A model generated the notes under the pieces. That model was not told where the DNA came from and searched no databases. It saw nothing but the letters and a program-made list of their open reading frames with translations. This document shows, piece after piece, positions 16,504 through 24,434 of a DNA stretch of 64,000 nt. The position numbers and the translations under genes are program-made. Every line of letters begins with the position of its first letter. Positions within the stretch are counted from its first letter, which is position 1. Source of the stretch: Nitratireductor kimnyeongensis (GTDB lineage Bacteria > Pseudomonadota > Alphaproteobacteria > Rhizobiales > Rhizobiaceae); NCBI RefSeq assembly GCF_019891395.1, contig NZ_CP078144.1:62001-126000 (forward strand). Direction: 5' to 3'.

Positions 16504-17464
16504 TCTGATCGCCCTTTCATCCATGCTGGTGGAGCTCGCCATCGGTTACCCCGAGCGGCTCTTTCGCCTGATCGGCCATCCGGTCACCTGGATCGGCCGT
16601 CTTATCGCGCTGGCGGATGCGCAGTGCAATGTCGAAAGCCTTTCGCCGGGTGCGCGCCGCCTGAATGGCGCGTTGGCGCTTGTCGTCATTCTGATGCTCG
16701 CGGGGCTGACCGGCTGGTTGATCCAGACGAGCCTTTCCGGATGGGTGGGGCTGGTGATCGCCGCGCTTGTGGGCAGTTCGCTGATCGCGCAGCGCAGCCT
16801 TGCAAGCCATGTGAAAGCAGTGGCGGACGGGTTGGACGCCGGCGGACTGGCGGAGGGTCGCAAAGCCGTCTCGCAGATCGTTGGCCGCGATCCCGAAAGC
16901 CTTGATGAGGCCGGTGTGGCGCGCGCGGCCATCGAGAGCCTTGCCGAAAATTGCTCCGACGGCGTGGTCGCGCCCGTGTTCTGGCTGGCGGTCGGCGGGC
17001 TGGCGGGCGGCGCGCTCTACAAGGCCGCGAACACCGCCGATTCCATGATCGGGCACAGAAGCGCGCGGCATCTTGATTTCGGTTGGGCGGCGGCGCGGTT
17101 CGACGATCTGATCAACTTGCCCGCGTCGCGCCTGACGGCGTTTCTCTTCATTGCTGCAGCGTTCTTCATGCGCGACGCCTCGGCTGGAGCGGCATGGAAG
17201 GCGGTGCGCCGCGATGCGCGCCTTCATCGCTCGCCCAATGCGGGCTGGCCGGAAGCGGCCATGGCCGGCGCGCTTGGCCTCGCCCTTGCCGGGCCGCGAC
17301 GTTATGGCGGCGAGGTGGTGGAGGATGCGGTGATGGGCGATGGCGGCCGCCGCGCGGCCAATGCCGGCGACATCCGCCGCGCGCTCACGCTCTACCGGAT
17401 TGCAGACGGGCTCTTGATCGGGCTTGTGGCGGTAGCGGCTGGGCTTTGGCATCTGGTGTTTTGA
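16496..17464 (+). CDS. cbiB: adenosylcobinamide-phosphate synthase CbiB (CobD of P. denitrificans naming)
   Basis: Integral membrane enzyme of 322 residues that attaches aminopropanol phosphate to adenosylcobyric acid. Visible motifs are YPERLFRLIGHPVTWIGRL near the N-terminus, the polar loop AIESLAENCSDGVVAPVFW (about 142-160) and the NTADSMIGHRS motif (about 180-190), all typical of CbiB. Several hydrophobic segments are evident. It is divergent from cobD with which it shares start-region sequence; the two products act in successive steps. A repeat element follows the stop. Confidence 0.94.
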   Translation: MSILIALSSMLVELAIGYPERLFRLIGHPVTWIGRLIALADAQCNVESLSPGARRLNGALALVVILMLAGLTGWLIQTSLSGWVGLVIAALVGSSLIAQRSLASHVKAVADGLDAGGLAEGRKAVSQIVGRDPESLDEAGVARAAIESLAENCSDGVVAPVFWLAVGGLAGGALYKAANTADSMIGHRSARHLDFGWAAARFDDLINLPASRLTAFLFIAAAFFMRDASAGAAWKAVRRDARLHRSPNAGWPEAAMAGALGLALAGPRRYGGEVVEDAVMGDGGRRAANAGDIRRALTLYRIADGLLIGLVAVAAGLWHLVF

Positions 17465-17482
17465 TCTCTTGGCAATGGCGTC

Positions 17483-17603
17483 GTGCGTGGTTCGACAAGC
17501 TCACCATGAGGATGGGTAGAGACCTGCAATCCTGTACATCAACATGGAGAACAGAGTTGCAGCGCATCCACCTCCCTCATGGTGAGCTTGTCGAACCACG
17601 CAC
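17483..17603. repeat. perfect 29-bp inverted-repeat element, copy 2
   Basis: Arms at 17483-17511 and 17575-17603 are exact reverse complements and are the same sequence as the arms of the element at 13670-13788. The 63-bp centre differs. It lies between the convergent cbiB and cobO stops and could act as a two-way terminator. Two copies 3.8 kb apart with identical arms and different centres suggest conservation of the arms by selection or recent mobilisation. Confidence 0.85.
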
Positions 17604-17622
17604 CACCTCAAAGCAGGGCGAC

Positions 17623-18237
17623 CTAAAATTCGATGCCCTTTTGCGCTTTCACGCCAGCGGCGAAATGATGCTTCACCTGCCCCATTTCGGTGACGAGATC
17701 GGCGGCCTCGGTCAATAGCGGCTTGGCGTTGCGCCCGGTCACCACCACATGCAGGTCCTCCCGCCGGTTGGTCAGCGCGGTCACCACACGCTCAAGATCG
17801 AGATAGTCGTAGCGCAGCGCGATGTTCAGCTCGTCGAGCACCACCAGACCGATGGTCGGGTCCGCCATCAGTTCCTCGGCCTTTCCCCAGGCGCGCTCCG
17901 CAGCGGCGATGTCGCGCTTAAGATCCTGCGTTTCCCAGGTGAAGCCTTCGCCCATCGTGTGCCACGAGACCTGATCGCCGAAGGCGGCGAAGGCATCCTT
18001 TTCGCCGCAGTGCCACGCACCCTTGATAAACTGCACGACACCGACACGGCGGCCATGACCGAGCATGCGCAGCGCCAGCCCGAAGGCGGCGGTCGACTTT
18101 CCCTTGCCCGGCCCCGTATTGACGATCAGAAGCCCCTTTTCCACCGTCTTGTCGCGCACTTCGGCATCCTGAACCGCCTTGCGCTTTTCCATCTTTGCCT
18201 TGTGGCGCTCGGCCTCGTTTTCGTCGATCTCTCGCAT
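17623..18237 (-). CDS. cobO: cob(I)yrinic acid a,c-diamide adenosyltransferase CobO
   Basis: Transfers the 5'-deoxyadenosyl group of ATP to cob(I)alamin precursors (BtuR/CobA/CobO family). 204 residues. The P-loop-like ATP site is NTGPGKGKSTAAFGLALR (about 41-58), followed by VGVVQFIKGAW and the Walker-B-like VVLDELNIALRYDYL (about 127-141), and the C-terminal TGRNAKPLLTEAADLVTEM is typical. It is the last gene of the riboswitch-controlled hupE-cobU-cobO operon, 1 bp after cobU. The N-terminal 30 residues are highly charged, as in other family members. Confidence 0.96.
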   Translation of the reverse strand: MREIDENEAERHKAKMEKRKAVQDAEVRDKTVEKGLLIVNTGPGKGKSTAAFGLALRMLGHGRRVGVVQFIKGAWHCGEKDAFAAFGDQVSWHTMGEGFTWETQDLKRDIAAAERAWGKAEELMADPTIGLVVLDELNIALRYDYLDLERVVTALTNRREDLHVVVTGRNAKPLLTEAADLVTEMGQVKHHFAAGVKAQKGIEF

Positions 18238-18238
18238 G

Positions 18239-18751
18239 TCACTTCACTTTCATGGGCAGGCCGGCAACCACCAGCGTGACGCTGTTGGCAGCGGCAGCGA
18301 TCTTCTGGTTCAGGAACCCCGCCTCGTCGCGGAAACGGCGTCCGAGCGGGGTTTCGGGCACGATGCCGAAGCCGACTTCATTGGAAACGAGAACCGTGGT
18401 TCCCTTTCTCGCGGCAAGGACTGCAAGCAGTCTCTCGGCGGCAGGTTGCAGCTCGTGGTTGTTCAGCATGAGATTGCTGAGCCACAGGGTCAGGCAATCA
18501 ACGAGCACCGTCTCGCGGGCCGGCAGTTTTTCAAGCACATCCGGCAGGTCGAGCGGGGCGTCGTGCGTCTGCCACGCCACCGCCCCCTCGCGCCGCGCAC
18601 GGTGCATGGCGATGCGCTCGCGCATCTCGTCATCGAAGGCCTGCGCCGTGGCGATGTAATGCCAGGGCGCTGGTGCGGCCTCGATCAGCCTCTCGGCATG
18701 ACGGCTCTTGCCGGAGCGCGCGCCGCCCAGAACGAAATGAAGCGATCGCAT
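18239..18751 (-). CDS. cobU: adenosylcobinamide kinase / adenosylcobinamide-phosphate guanylyltransferase CobU (CobP)
   Basis: Bifunctional enzyme of 170 residues that phosphorylates adenosylcobinamide and then forms adenosylcobinamide-GDP. The P-loop GGARSGKSRHAE (about 8-19), the catalytic-His region REGAVAWQTHDAP (about 54-66, the guanylylated His) and VSNEVGFGIVPETPLGRRFRD (split, about 128-148) are all in place. It sits 15 bp after hupE and 1 bp before cobO on the minus strand, in a transcript that begins with a cobalamin riboswitch. Confidence 0.96.
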   Translation of the reverse strand: MRSLHFVLGGARSGKSRHAERLIEAAPAPWHYIATAQAFDDEMRERIAMHRARREGAVAWQTHDAPLDLPDVLEKLPARETVLVDCLTLWLSNLMLNNHELQPAAERLLAVLAARKGTTVLVSNEVGFGIVPETPLGRRFRDEAGFLNQKIAAAANSVTLVVAGLPMKVK

Positions 18752-18766
18752 CGCTATTTCGCCGGC

Positions 18767-19387
18767 TCAGCCGACAAGATGCCCGGCAAGGAAGGTCACG
18801 CCAACGCCAAGGATGGCGGCACCGGCAAGCCGAGGCTGCGTGGCCTCGACAGCCCAGCCGCGCGACCGGACCAGAAAATAGGCGCCAAGCGCGATGGCGC
18901 TCTGGATTGCAGCGAGGCCGGCGAGATAGGCGATCAGCGGTGTCTCCTCGCTGCCGACGATGGCCTCGCCGAAGGCATAGCCATGAAACACGCCGACCAC
19001 CAGAAACATCGCGAAAACGAGCATGTGGTTTTCCACCGCCCGGCCGCGCGCCAGCAGCCAGCCGCCGGCAAGAACGCTTGCCGCGATGATGATTTCCGCC
19101 GCCGGCAGATCGAGCAGCATCAGGTGCAGACCGACGCCGATCAGCGAACCGGCGACGAAGAGAAGCGGCGCGAAAAGGCTCATGCCGGCTACAGCGGCAA
19201 TGAGGCCGGCAGCGACGATAAAGGCCAGATGATCGAGCCCGATCACGGGATGCGCCAGACCCGAAACCAGTCCCTCATAGAGGGTCGTGGGCGTTTGCCC
19301 GTCCATGGCGTGATGGGCCTGAGCGCTGGTTGCGAAGAGCGTTGAAAAAACGAATGCGGAAAAAATGCGTGCGATACGCGCGGTCAT
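18767..19387 (-). CDS. HupE/UreJ family membrane protein, probable cobalt transporter
   Basis: Membrane protein of 206 residues with a signal-like N-terminus (ending SAQAHHAMDG) and about six hydrophobic segments. The HupE/UreJ motif HPVIGLDHLAF (about 46-56) supplies the conserved His-x4-Asp-His, and VVGVFHGYAFGEAI holds a second histidine. HupE/UreJ proteins move nickel or cobalt. Here it is the first gene after a cobalamin riboswitch and cotranscribed with cobU and cobO, which points to cobalt uptake for the corrin ring; B12-regulated HupE has been proposed as a cobalt transporter from comparative genomics. The start at 19387 has AAGGA 7 bp upstream. Confidence 0.87.
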   Translation of the reverse strand: MTARIARIFSAFVFSTLFATSAQAHHAMDGQTPTTLYEGLVSGLAHPVIGLDHLAFIVAAGLIAAVAGMSLFAPLLFVAGSLIGVGLHLMLLDLPAAEIIIAASVLAGGWLLARGRAVENHMLVFAMFLVVGVFHGYAFGEAIVGSEETPLIAYLAGLAAIQSAIALGAYFLVRSRGWAVEATQPRLAGAAILGVGVTFLAGHLVG

Positions 19388-19433
19388 GTCCGGTCCTTTC
19401 CCCTCCACCCGAGGGATACGGTGTTTCTTTCAT

Positions 19434-19611
19434 GCTGTCGGCAGGTTTCCTGGCTCACGGGTCGCAGCGTTTTCCAGCCTTCCCAAGGCAAAAAGCCTCA
19501 GTGGCGATCAGGAAAATGCTCACCGCTTACAGTTGCGGGGGCAGCCATGGCCTTGGCGCTTGAGCGCCGCACTATGTTCCCTCTGGTCCGCTTGCGCGGA
19601 ACCGTCAGCGG
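19434..19611 (-). ncRNA. cobalamin (AdoCbl) riboswitch controlling hupE-cobU-cobO
   Basis: Minus-strand leader with the full conserved set. The B12 box (GTGAGCCAGGAAACCTGCC on the minus strand) lies at 19440-19458, preceded by GGGAAGG, GCCACTGAGG and the CCCCGCAACTGTAAGCGG element around 19530. A closing stem is visible between GCTGACGG (19602-19609) and CCGACAGC (19434-19441) with one mismatch. Between it and hupE, a short CCCTC/GAGGG hairpin lies just upstream of the AAGGA ribosome binding site, consistent with control of translation initiation. Confidence 0.93.
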
Positions 19612-19692
19612 CTCGACCATACAGGAGTCGTCTCTCCCGGCAAACGCTTTCTTCACGCATTGACAGACGTGCCGGGCGAGCCATAAATGCGT

Positions 19693-19873
19693 GGCAGACG
19701 GTCCTTCTTCCGCAAAGAAGAGGGCTAAGAGGGAATGCGGTGCGGGCCTTGCCCAATGCCGCAGCTGTCCCCGCAACTGTAAGCGGAGAGCGCACCTGAC
19801 ACGCCACTGGGGCAACGCCCTGGGAAGGCTGGAGAGCGCAGCGACCCGTGAGCCAGGAAACCTGCCGTCTGAA
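19693..19873 (+). ncRNA. cobalamin (AdoCbl) riboswitch controlling the cobW operon
   Basis: Plus-strand leader divergent from the previous one. It contains GAATGCGGTGCGGG, CCCCGCAACTGTAAGCGG (about 19769-19786), GCCACTGGGG, TGGGAAGG and the B12 box AGCCAGGAAACCTGCC (19851-19866). The closing stem pairs CAGACGG (19695-19701) with CCGTCTG (19865-19871). About 180 bp of leader remain before cobW; I see no gene there and no clear terminator, only a small CCGC/GCGG hairpin near 19890 and the GAAGGA site before cobW. Confidence 0.95.
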
Positions 19874-20056
19874 AATGAAATCCTGACCGCCTGGCGGGTG
19901 TCCCGGGCAAGGAGTGTGCATTGTGATTGCCGATTGCGCCTCTGCGCGCCTTCTCTCTGCCATTCATGGCGACCTTGCCCGAACGCGGCCTGAAAGGGCT
20001 GGCGTCTCCCTCGCCCGCATCCCCGCATTCACCACACTCCCTCTGAAGGATATCCC

Positions 20057-21094
20057 ATGACCACGAGCTTCAATCGTGTGCCCTGCACCGTCGTGACCGG
20101 CTTTCTCGGTGCCGGCAAGACAACACTCATCCGCAATGTGCTGGAAAACACCAAGGGCAAGCGGCTTGCCATCATCGTCAACGAGTTCGGCGATGCGGGC
20201 GTCGATGGCGAGGTGCTGAAAAACTGCGGGCTCGACAATTGCCCCGAGGAAAACGTGCTGGAACTGGCCAATGGCTGCATCTGCTGCACCGTGGCTGATG
20301 ACTTTGTGCCCGCCCTCGACCAGATCCTCGCCCGCGAGCCGAAGGTGGATCACATCCTGATCGAGACCTCGGGCCTGGCGTTGCCCAAGCCGCTGGTGCA
20401 GGCCTTCCAGTGGCCAGCGATCAAGAACCGCGTCACCGTCGATGGGGTCATCGCCGTGGTGGACGGGCCGGCACTTGCCGACGGTCAGGTGGCGAGCGAC
20501 ATGGATGCGCTCGCCGCGCAGCGCGCCGCCGATGATTCGCTCGACCATGACGATCCGGTGGAAGAAGTGTTTGACGATCAGGTGGCCTGCGCCGATCTGA
20601 TCGTCTTGTCCAAGAGCGACCTTCTGGACGCGGAAGGCAACGAGCGCGCCCGCGCCCGCATCGAAGACCATCTGTCGCGCAATGTGCAGATCGTGCCGAG
20701 CGCCCATGGCAAGGTGGATCCGGCCCTGCTGCTGGGCCTCGGTCTCGCCGTCGAAGACGATATCGAGAATCGCAAGACGCATCACGACGATGCGCATGAC
20801 CACGAGCATGACGATTTCGACACGTTCATTGTCGATCTGCCGCCGGTGCTGCGCCCCGAAGATCTGGAGGCGCGTGTCAACGCGGCGGTGGGAACCGGCG
20901 AGGTTCTGCGCCTCAAGGGATTTGCCCATGTGAAGGGCAAGCCCATGCGCCTGCAGGTGCAGGCTGTGGGTCCGCGCGTCTCGCACCACTATGACCGCCC
21001 GTGGAAGGCCGGCGAAGCCGCCGAAACGCGGCTCGTCGTAATCGGTCTCAAGGGCATTGACCGCGCGCGCATCGAAAGCCTTCTGACGGCCTGA
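20057..21094 (+). CDS. cobW: cobalamin biosynthesis GTPase CobW (COG0523)
   Basis: G3E-family GTPase of 345 residues thought to deliver cobalt to the CobNST chelatase. Walker A is [13 protein letters not shown] (about 15-27), the metal site CxCC is in NGCICCTV (about 74-81), Walker B is ILIETSGLALPKP, and the guanine motif is LSKSD. A metal-binding His/Asp loop (HHDDAHDHEHDD, about 242-253) separates the GTPase from the C-terminal domain. It is the first gene of the riboswitch-controlled plus-strand operon, with GAAGGA upstream, and is 4 bp from cobN, whose product would use the metal. Confidence 0.96.
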   Translation: MTTSFNRVPCTVVTGFLGAGKTTLIRNVLENTKGKRLAIIVNEFGDAGVDGEVLKNCGLDNCPEENVLELANGCICCTVADDFVPALDQILAREPKVDHILIETSGLALPKPLVQAFQWPAIKNRVTVDGVIAVVDGPALADGQVASDMDALAAQRAADDSLDHDDPVEEVFDDQVACADLIVLSKSDLLDAEGNERARARIEDHLSRNVQIVPSAHGKVDPALLLGLGLAVEDDIENRKTHHDDAHDHEHDDFDTFIVDLPPVLRPEDLEARVNAAVGTGEVLRLKGFAHVKGKPMRLQVQAVGPRVSHHYDRPWKAGEAAETRLVVIGLKGIDRARIESLLTA

Positions 21095-21098
21095 CCCG

Positions 21099-24000
21099 AT
21101 GCACATTCTCGCCACCACCACCGCCTCACTCGACGACCTGATCGAACCTGTCGATCTGCAACAGTCGCCGGCGGACATGGTGGCGCTGTCCTTCACCGAC
21201 AGCGATCTGGCGGGGATCGCCTCCGCGTGGCAGACAGATCGCGAGGCTCTGCCCTCGCTGCGCCTAGCTGCCTTGCGTGATCTCAGACACCCCATGTCGG
21301 TTGATCTGTGGATCGACAACACGGCAGCGCACGCCCGCACCATTCTGGTGCGGGTGCTGGGCGGCTATGAGTGGTGGCGCTATGGCTGCGACCGGCTGGC
21401 GGAGCTTGCGCGAGACAAGGGCATCGCGCTGGCACTGTTACCCGGCGAATGCCATCAGGACGACCCGCGCCTTGCCGAGCGTTCCACCATTTCGGCTGAA
21501 GCGCGCGCGGCGCTGCTTGCCTGCTTCCGTGAGGGCGGACCGGACAATATGCGCGCGCTGACCATGCAGATGGCGCGCCTTGCGGGGCGGGAGATCGATA
21601 CGCCGGAGGCCAAACCTGTCGCCAAAGCCGGCTTCTATGCGCCGGGCCATGGCATCGTGGAAGCTTCGTTTTTCTCCGCCGCGAAGCCCGGCAGGGCAAT
21701 CGTCCCCATTCTCTTCTACCGCTCCATGCTGCTTGCCAGCGATGTCGCGCCCATCGACGCGCTGGTGGAGGCGCTTGAGGAACAGGGTGTTTGCGCCGTG
21801 CCGGTGTTCGTTTCCAGCCTGCGCGACCCCCTTGCCGCCGATTTCGTGCGTGACGCCGTGGAGACGTTGAAGCCTCAGGCGCTCATCACTGCGACGGCCT
21901 TTTCCAGCGGCGCGGAACCCGGCGAGAAAACGCTGTTCGACCGGTTTGGCGTGCCGGTTTTTCAGGTGGTCACAGCAACCACGCGGCGCGAGGCGTGGCA
22001 GGAAGGGCAGCGCGGTCTGGCACCCGCCGACCTTGCCATGCATGTGGTGCTGCCGGAACTCGATGGCCGGCTAATGGCGGGGGCAATTTCCTTCAAGGAC
22101 GAGGCGGCGCTGGATGAAGGGCTTTCCTTCGGCGTGCAGCGTAACCGGCCAGAACCCGCGCGCATAAGGCAGGTCGCGGCGAGGATCGCCGCGCATCTGA
22201 GGCTTGCCCGAACGCCAAAACCCGAGCGCCGCATCGTCATCCTGATCCCGGATTATCCGAGCGCGCCGGGCCGAACCGGATATGCGGTGGGTCTCGACGT
22301 GCCGTCGAGCGTGCTCGCCATGCTGCACGATCTTGGCGAAGCGGGGTATGCGATTTCCGGCGTTCCGGAGACACCCCGCGCGCTCATGCAGCGCCTCGAA
22401 AAGCCTTCGGAATCGCTTTCGCTGGATGAATACCGGCGGGCCTTCGATGCGCTGCCCGAAGAAGCACGCGAGACGCTGCTCGCCACCTGGGGACCGGCCG
22501 AACACGATGCGGAGGATGGCGTCTTTCCGTTCCGCGCGGCGCGGTTTGGAAATGTCATCGTGGCGCTTGCGCCGGACCGGGGGCGCTCGGCAGACCGGCG
22601 CGTGGACTATCACGACCCGGCGCTTGCACCGCGCCATGCACTTGTCGCCTTCGGTCACTGGATGCGCGAAAAACTTGGCGCCCACGCGCTGATCCATGTG
22701 GGCGCGCATGGCACGCTGGAATGGTTGCCCGGCAAGACCGTCGCGCTGACGGAAACCTGTTTTCCCGAAATCGTGGCCGGCGCACTGCCGGTGGTCTATC
22801 CCTTCATCGTCAGCAATCCGGGCGAGGCGGCGCAGGCCAAGCGCCGCATCGGCGCGGTCACGCTTGGGCATCTGACGCCGCCGCTGGCGGGTGCCGGGCT
22901 TTCGCCCGACCAGCAGGAACTGGAGCGGCTGGTGGATGAATATGCGCAGGCCGACGGTCTGGACCGCCGCCGTCGCGACCGGCTGGCGCAGCTGATCGTG
23001 GAAACCGCCGAGCGCACCGGTCTCACCCGCGATGCGGGCGTGGAGGATACGGGCGACACGGACGCAACGCTGATTGAGATCGACGCCTGGCTCTGCGATC
23101 TGAAAGATTTTGCCATCAAGGACGGGCTGCATATCTATGGCCGAGGCAGCGGCATGGATGAAGCGCCCGAACGCCGCGCCTGCGCTGAAAGCGAAAAGCG
23201 AGCGCTTCTGGCAGCCCTCGATGGCTGGCACATCGCGCCCGGCCCCTCCGGCGCGCCGGCGCGGGGACGCACCGATGTTTTGCCGACAGGTCGCAACATC
23301 TTCACCGCCGACCCGCGCACGCTTCCCACGCCAACCGCAACCGCGCTTGGCAAAATGGCGGCGGATGAGGCCGTGCGCGGCTATTTGCAGGAGCATGGCG
23401 ACTGGCCGCGCTCGCTGGTGATCGACCTGTGGGGCAGCGCCAGCCTGCGCACCGGCGGCGAGGAAATCGCGCAGGGGCTCGCACTGATGGGCTGTCGGCC
23501 GCAATGGGATCAGGCGACGGGCCGTGTGACGGGCATCGAAGTGCTGCCGCCGGCCAGCCTTGGCCGTCCGCGCATCGATGTGACGTGGCGCATTTCCGGC
23601 CTGTTCCGCGACATGTTCCCCACCCAGATTGCGCTGCTCGATACGGCGGTTGCCACCGTGGCCGCGCGCGACGAGGACGACAGCGAGAACCCGCTTGCCG
23701 CTGCCGCGCGCGTGGCCGGCAAGGCTCCGGCGCGCATTTTCGGCTCCGCTCCCGGCACCTATGGCGCGGGGCCGGAAGAAAAGCTCGCGCGCGGCAATTG
23801 GCAGGAGCGCGCCGAGCTGGGCGAAGCCTATCTCGCCGCCGGTGCCTTTGCCTTCGGCGGTGCGGAGGGCGAAGGCCGACTGGAAGACGGCGCTTTTGCA
23901 CGGCAGGTGGCCGATGCCGACATGCTCATCCACACCGGCGACGATGCCGGGCGCGACATTCTCGAAGGCTCGGCGGATGTGGCCTTTATCGGCGGGTTCG

Positions 24001-24434
24001 CGGCGGCGGTGGAAGCGCTGGGCGGTAAGGCCGATCTTGTGGTGCTCGATACGACCGATCCGGAGCGCCCGCGCGCCCGCTCGCTGGCGCAGGCCATTGC
24101 GCGTACCGTGCGTGCCCGTGCCGTCAATCCGCGCTTCATCGAAGGGCAGTTGCGCCATGGCCCGCGTGGTGCTGCGGAACTGACGGAAACGGTGGACCGG
24201 TTGATCGGCTTCGCTGAAACCACGGATGCGGTTTCGGGCAGCCTGATCGATGCCGTGTTCGACGCCTATCTCGGCGATGATCGTGTGCGTGATTTTCTTC
24301 TGGCGGAAAATCCCGCCGCCGCGCATGCGATGGCGGAACGGTTTCACGCCGCCCGCAAACGCGGACTGTGGCACCCTCGCCGCAATTCCGTCGATGCAGA
24401 CCTGGCCGCACTTCTGGCGGAGGCGACGGCATGA
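21099..24434 (+). CDS. cobN: cobaltochelatase large subunit CobN
   Basis: Large subunit of the ATP-dependent aerobic cobaltochelatase, inserting Co into hydrogenobyrinic acid a,c-diamide with CobS and CobT. The N-terminus (MHILATTTASLDDL...DLQQSPADMVALSFTDSDLA) and the segments HVGAHGTLEWLPGK (about 534) and YPFIVSNPGEAAQAKRR (about 567) match CobN/ChlH proteins. At 1,111 residues it is shorter than P. denitrificans CobN (about 1,270) but both ends look natural, so length lost is internal. It overlaps cobG by ATGA. CobS and CobT chelatase partners are not in the window. Confidence 0.95.
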   Translation: MHILATTTASLDDLIEPVDLQQSPADMVALSFTDSDLAGIASAWQTDREALPSLRLAALRDLRHPMSVDLWIDNTAAHARTILVRVLGGYEWWRYGCDRLAELARDKGIALALLPGECHQDDPRLAERSTISAEARAALLACFREGGPDNMRALTMQMARLAGREIDTPEAKPVAKAGFYAPGHGIVEASFFSAAKPGRAIVPILFYRSMLLASDVAPIDALVEALEEQGVCAVPVFVSSLRDPLAADFVRDAVETLKPQALITATAFSSGAEPGEKTLFDRFGVPVFQVVTATTRREAWQEGQRGLAPADLAMHVVLPELDGRLMAGAISFKDEAALDEGLSFGVQRNRPEPARIRQVAARIAAHLRLARTPKPERRIVILIPDYPSAPGRTGYAVGLDVPSSVLAMLHDLGEAGYAISGVPETPRALMQRLEKPSESLSLDEYRRAFDALPEEARETLLATWGPAEHDAEDGVFPFRAARFGNVIVALAPDRGRSADRRVDYHDPALAPRHALVAFGHWMREKLGAHALIHVGAHGTLEWLPGKTVALTETCFPEIVAGALPVVYPFIVSNPGEAAQAKRRIGAVTLGHLTPPLAGAGLSPDQQELERLVDEYAQADGLDRRRRDRLAQLIVETAERTGLTRDAGVEDTGDTDATLIEIDAWLCDLKDFAIKDGLHIYGRGSGMDEAPERRACAESEKRALLAALDGWHIAPGPSGAPARGRTDVLPTGRNIFTADPRTLPTPTATALGKMAADEAVRGYLQEHGDWPRSLVIDLWGSASLRTGGEEIAQGLALMGCRPQWDQATGRVTGIEVLPPASLGRPRIDVTWRISGLFRDMFPTQIALLDTAVATVAARDEDDSENPLAAAARVAGKAPARIFGSAPGTYGAGPEEKLARGNWQERAELGEAYLAAGAFAFGGAEGEGRLEDGAFARQVADADMLIHTGDDAGRDILEGSADVAFIGGFAAAVEALGGKADLVVLDTTDPERPRARSLAQAIARTVRARAVNPRFIEGQLRHGPRGAAELTETVDRLIGFAETTDAVSGSLIDAVFDAYLGDDRVRDFLLAENPAAAHAMAERFHAARKRGLWHPRRNSVDADLAALLAEATA

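Noticed and set aside
19875..20056. Possible leader peptide or small gene between the plus-strand riboswitch and cobW
   Set aside because: Short open frames exist but none has a ribosome binding site or recognisable sequence; the region is more simply the riboswitch expression platform and 5' leader.
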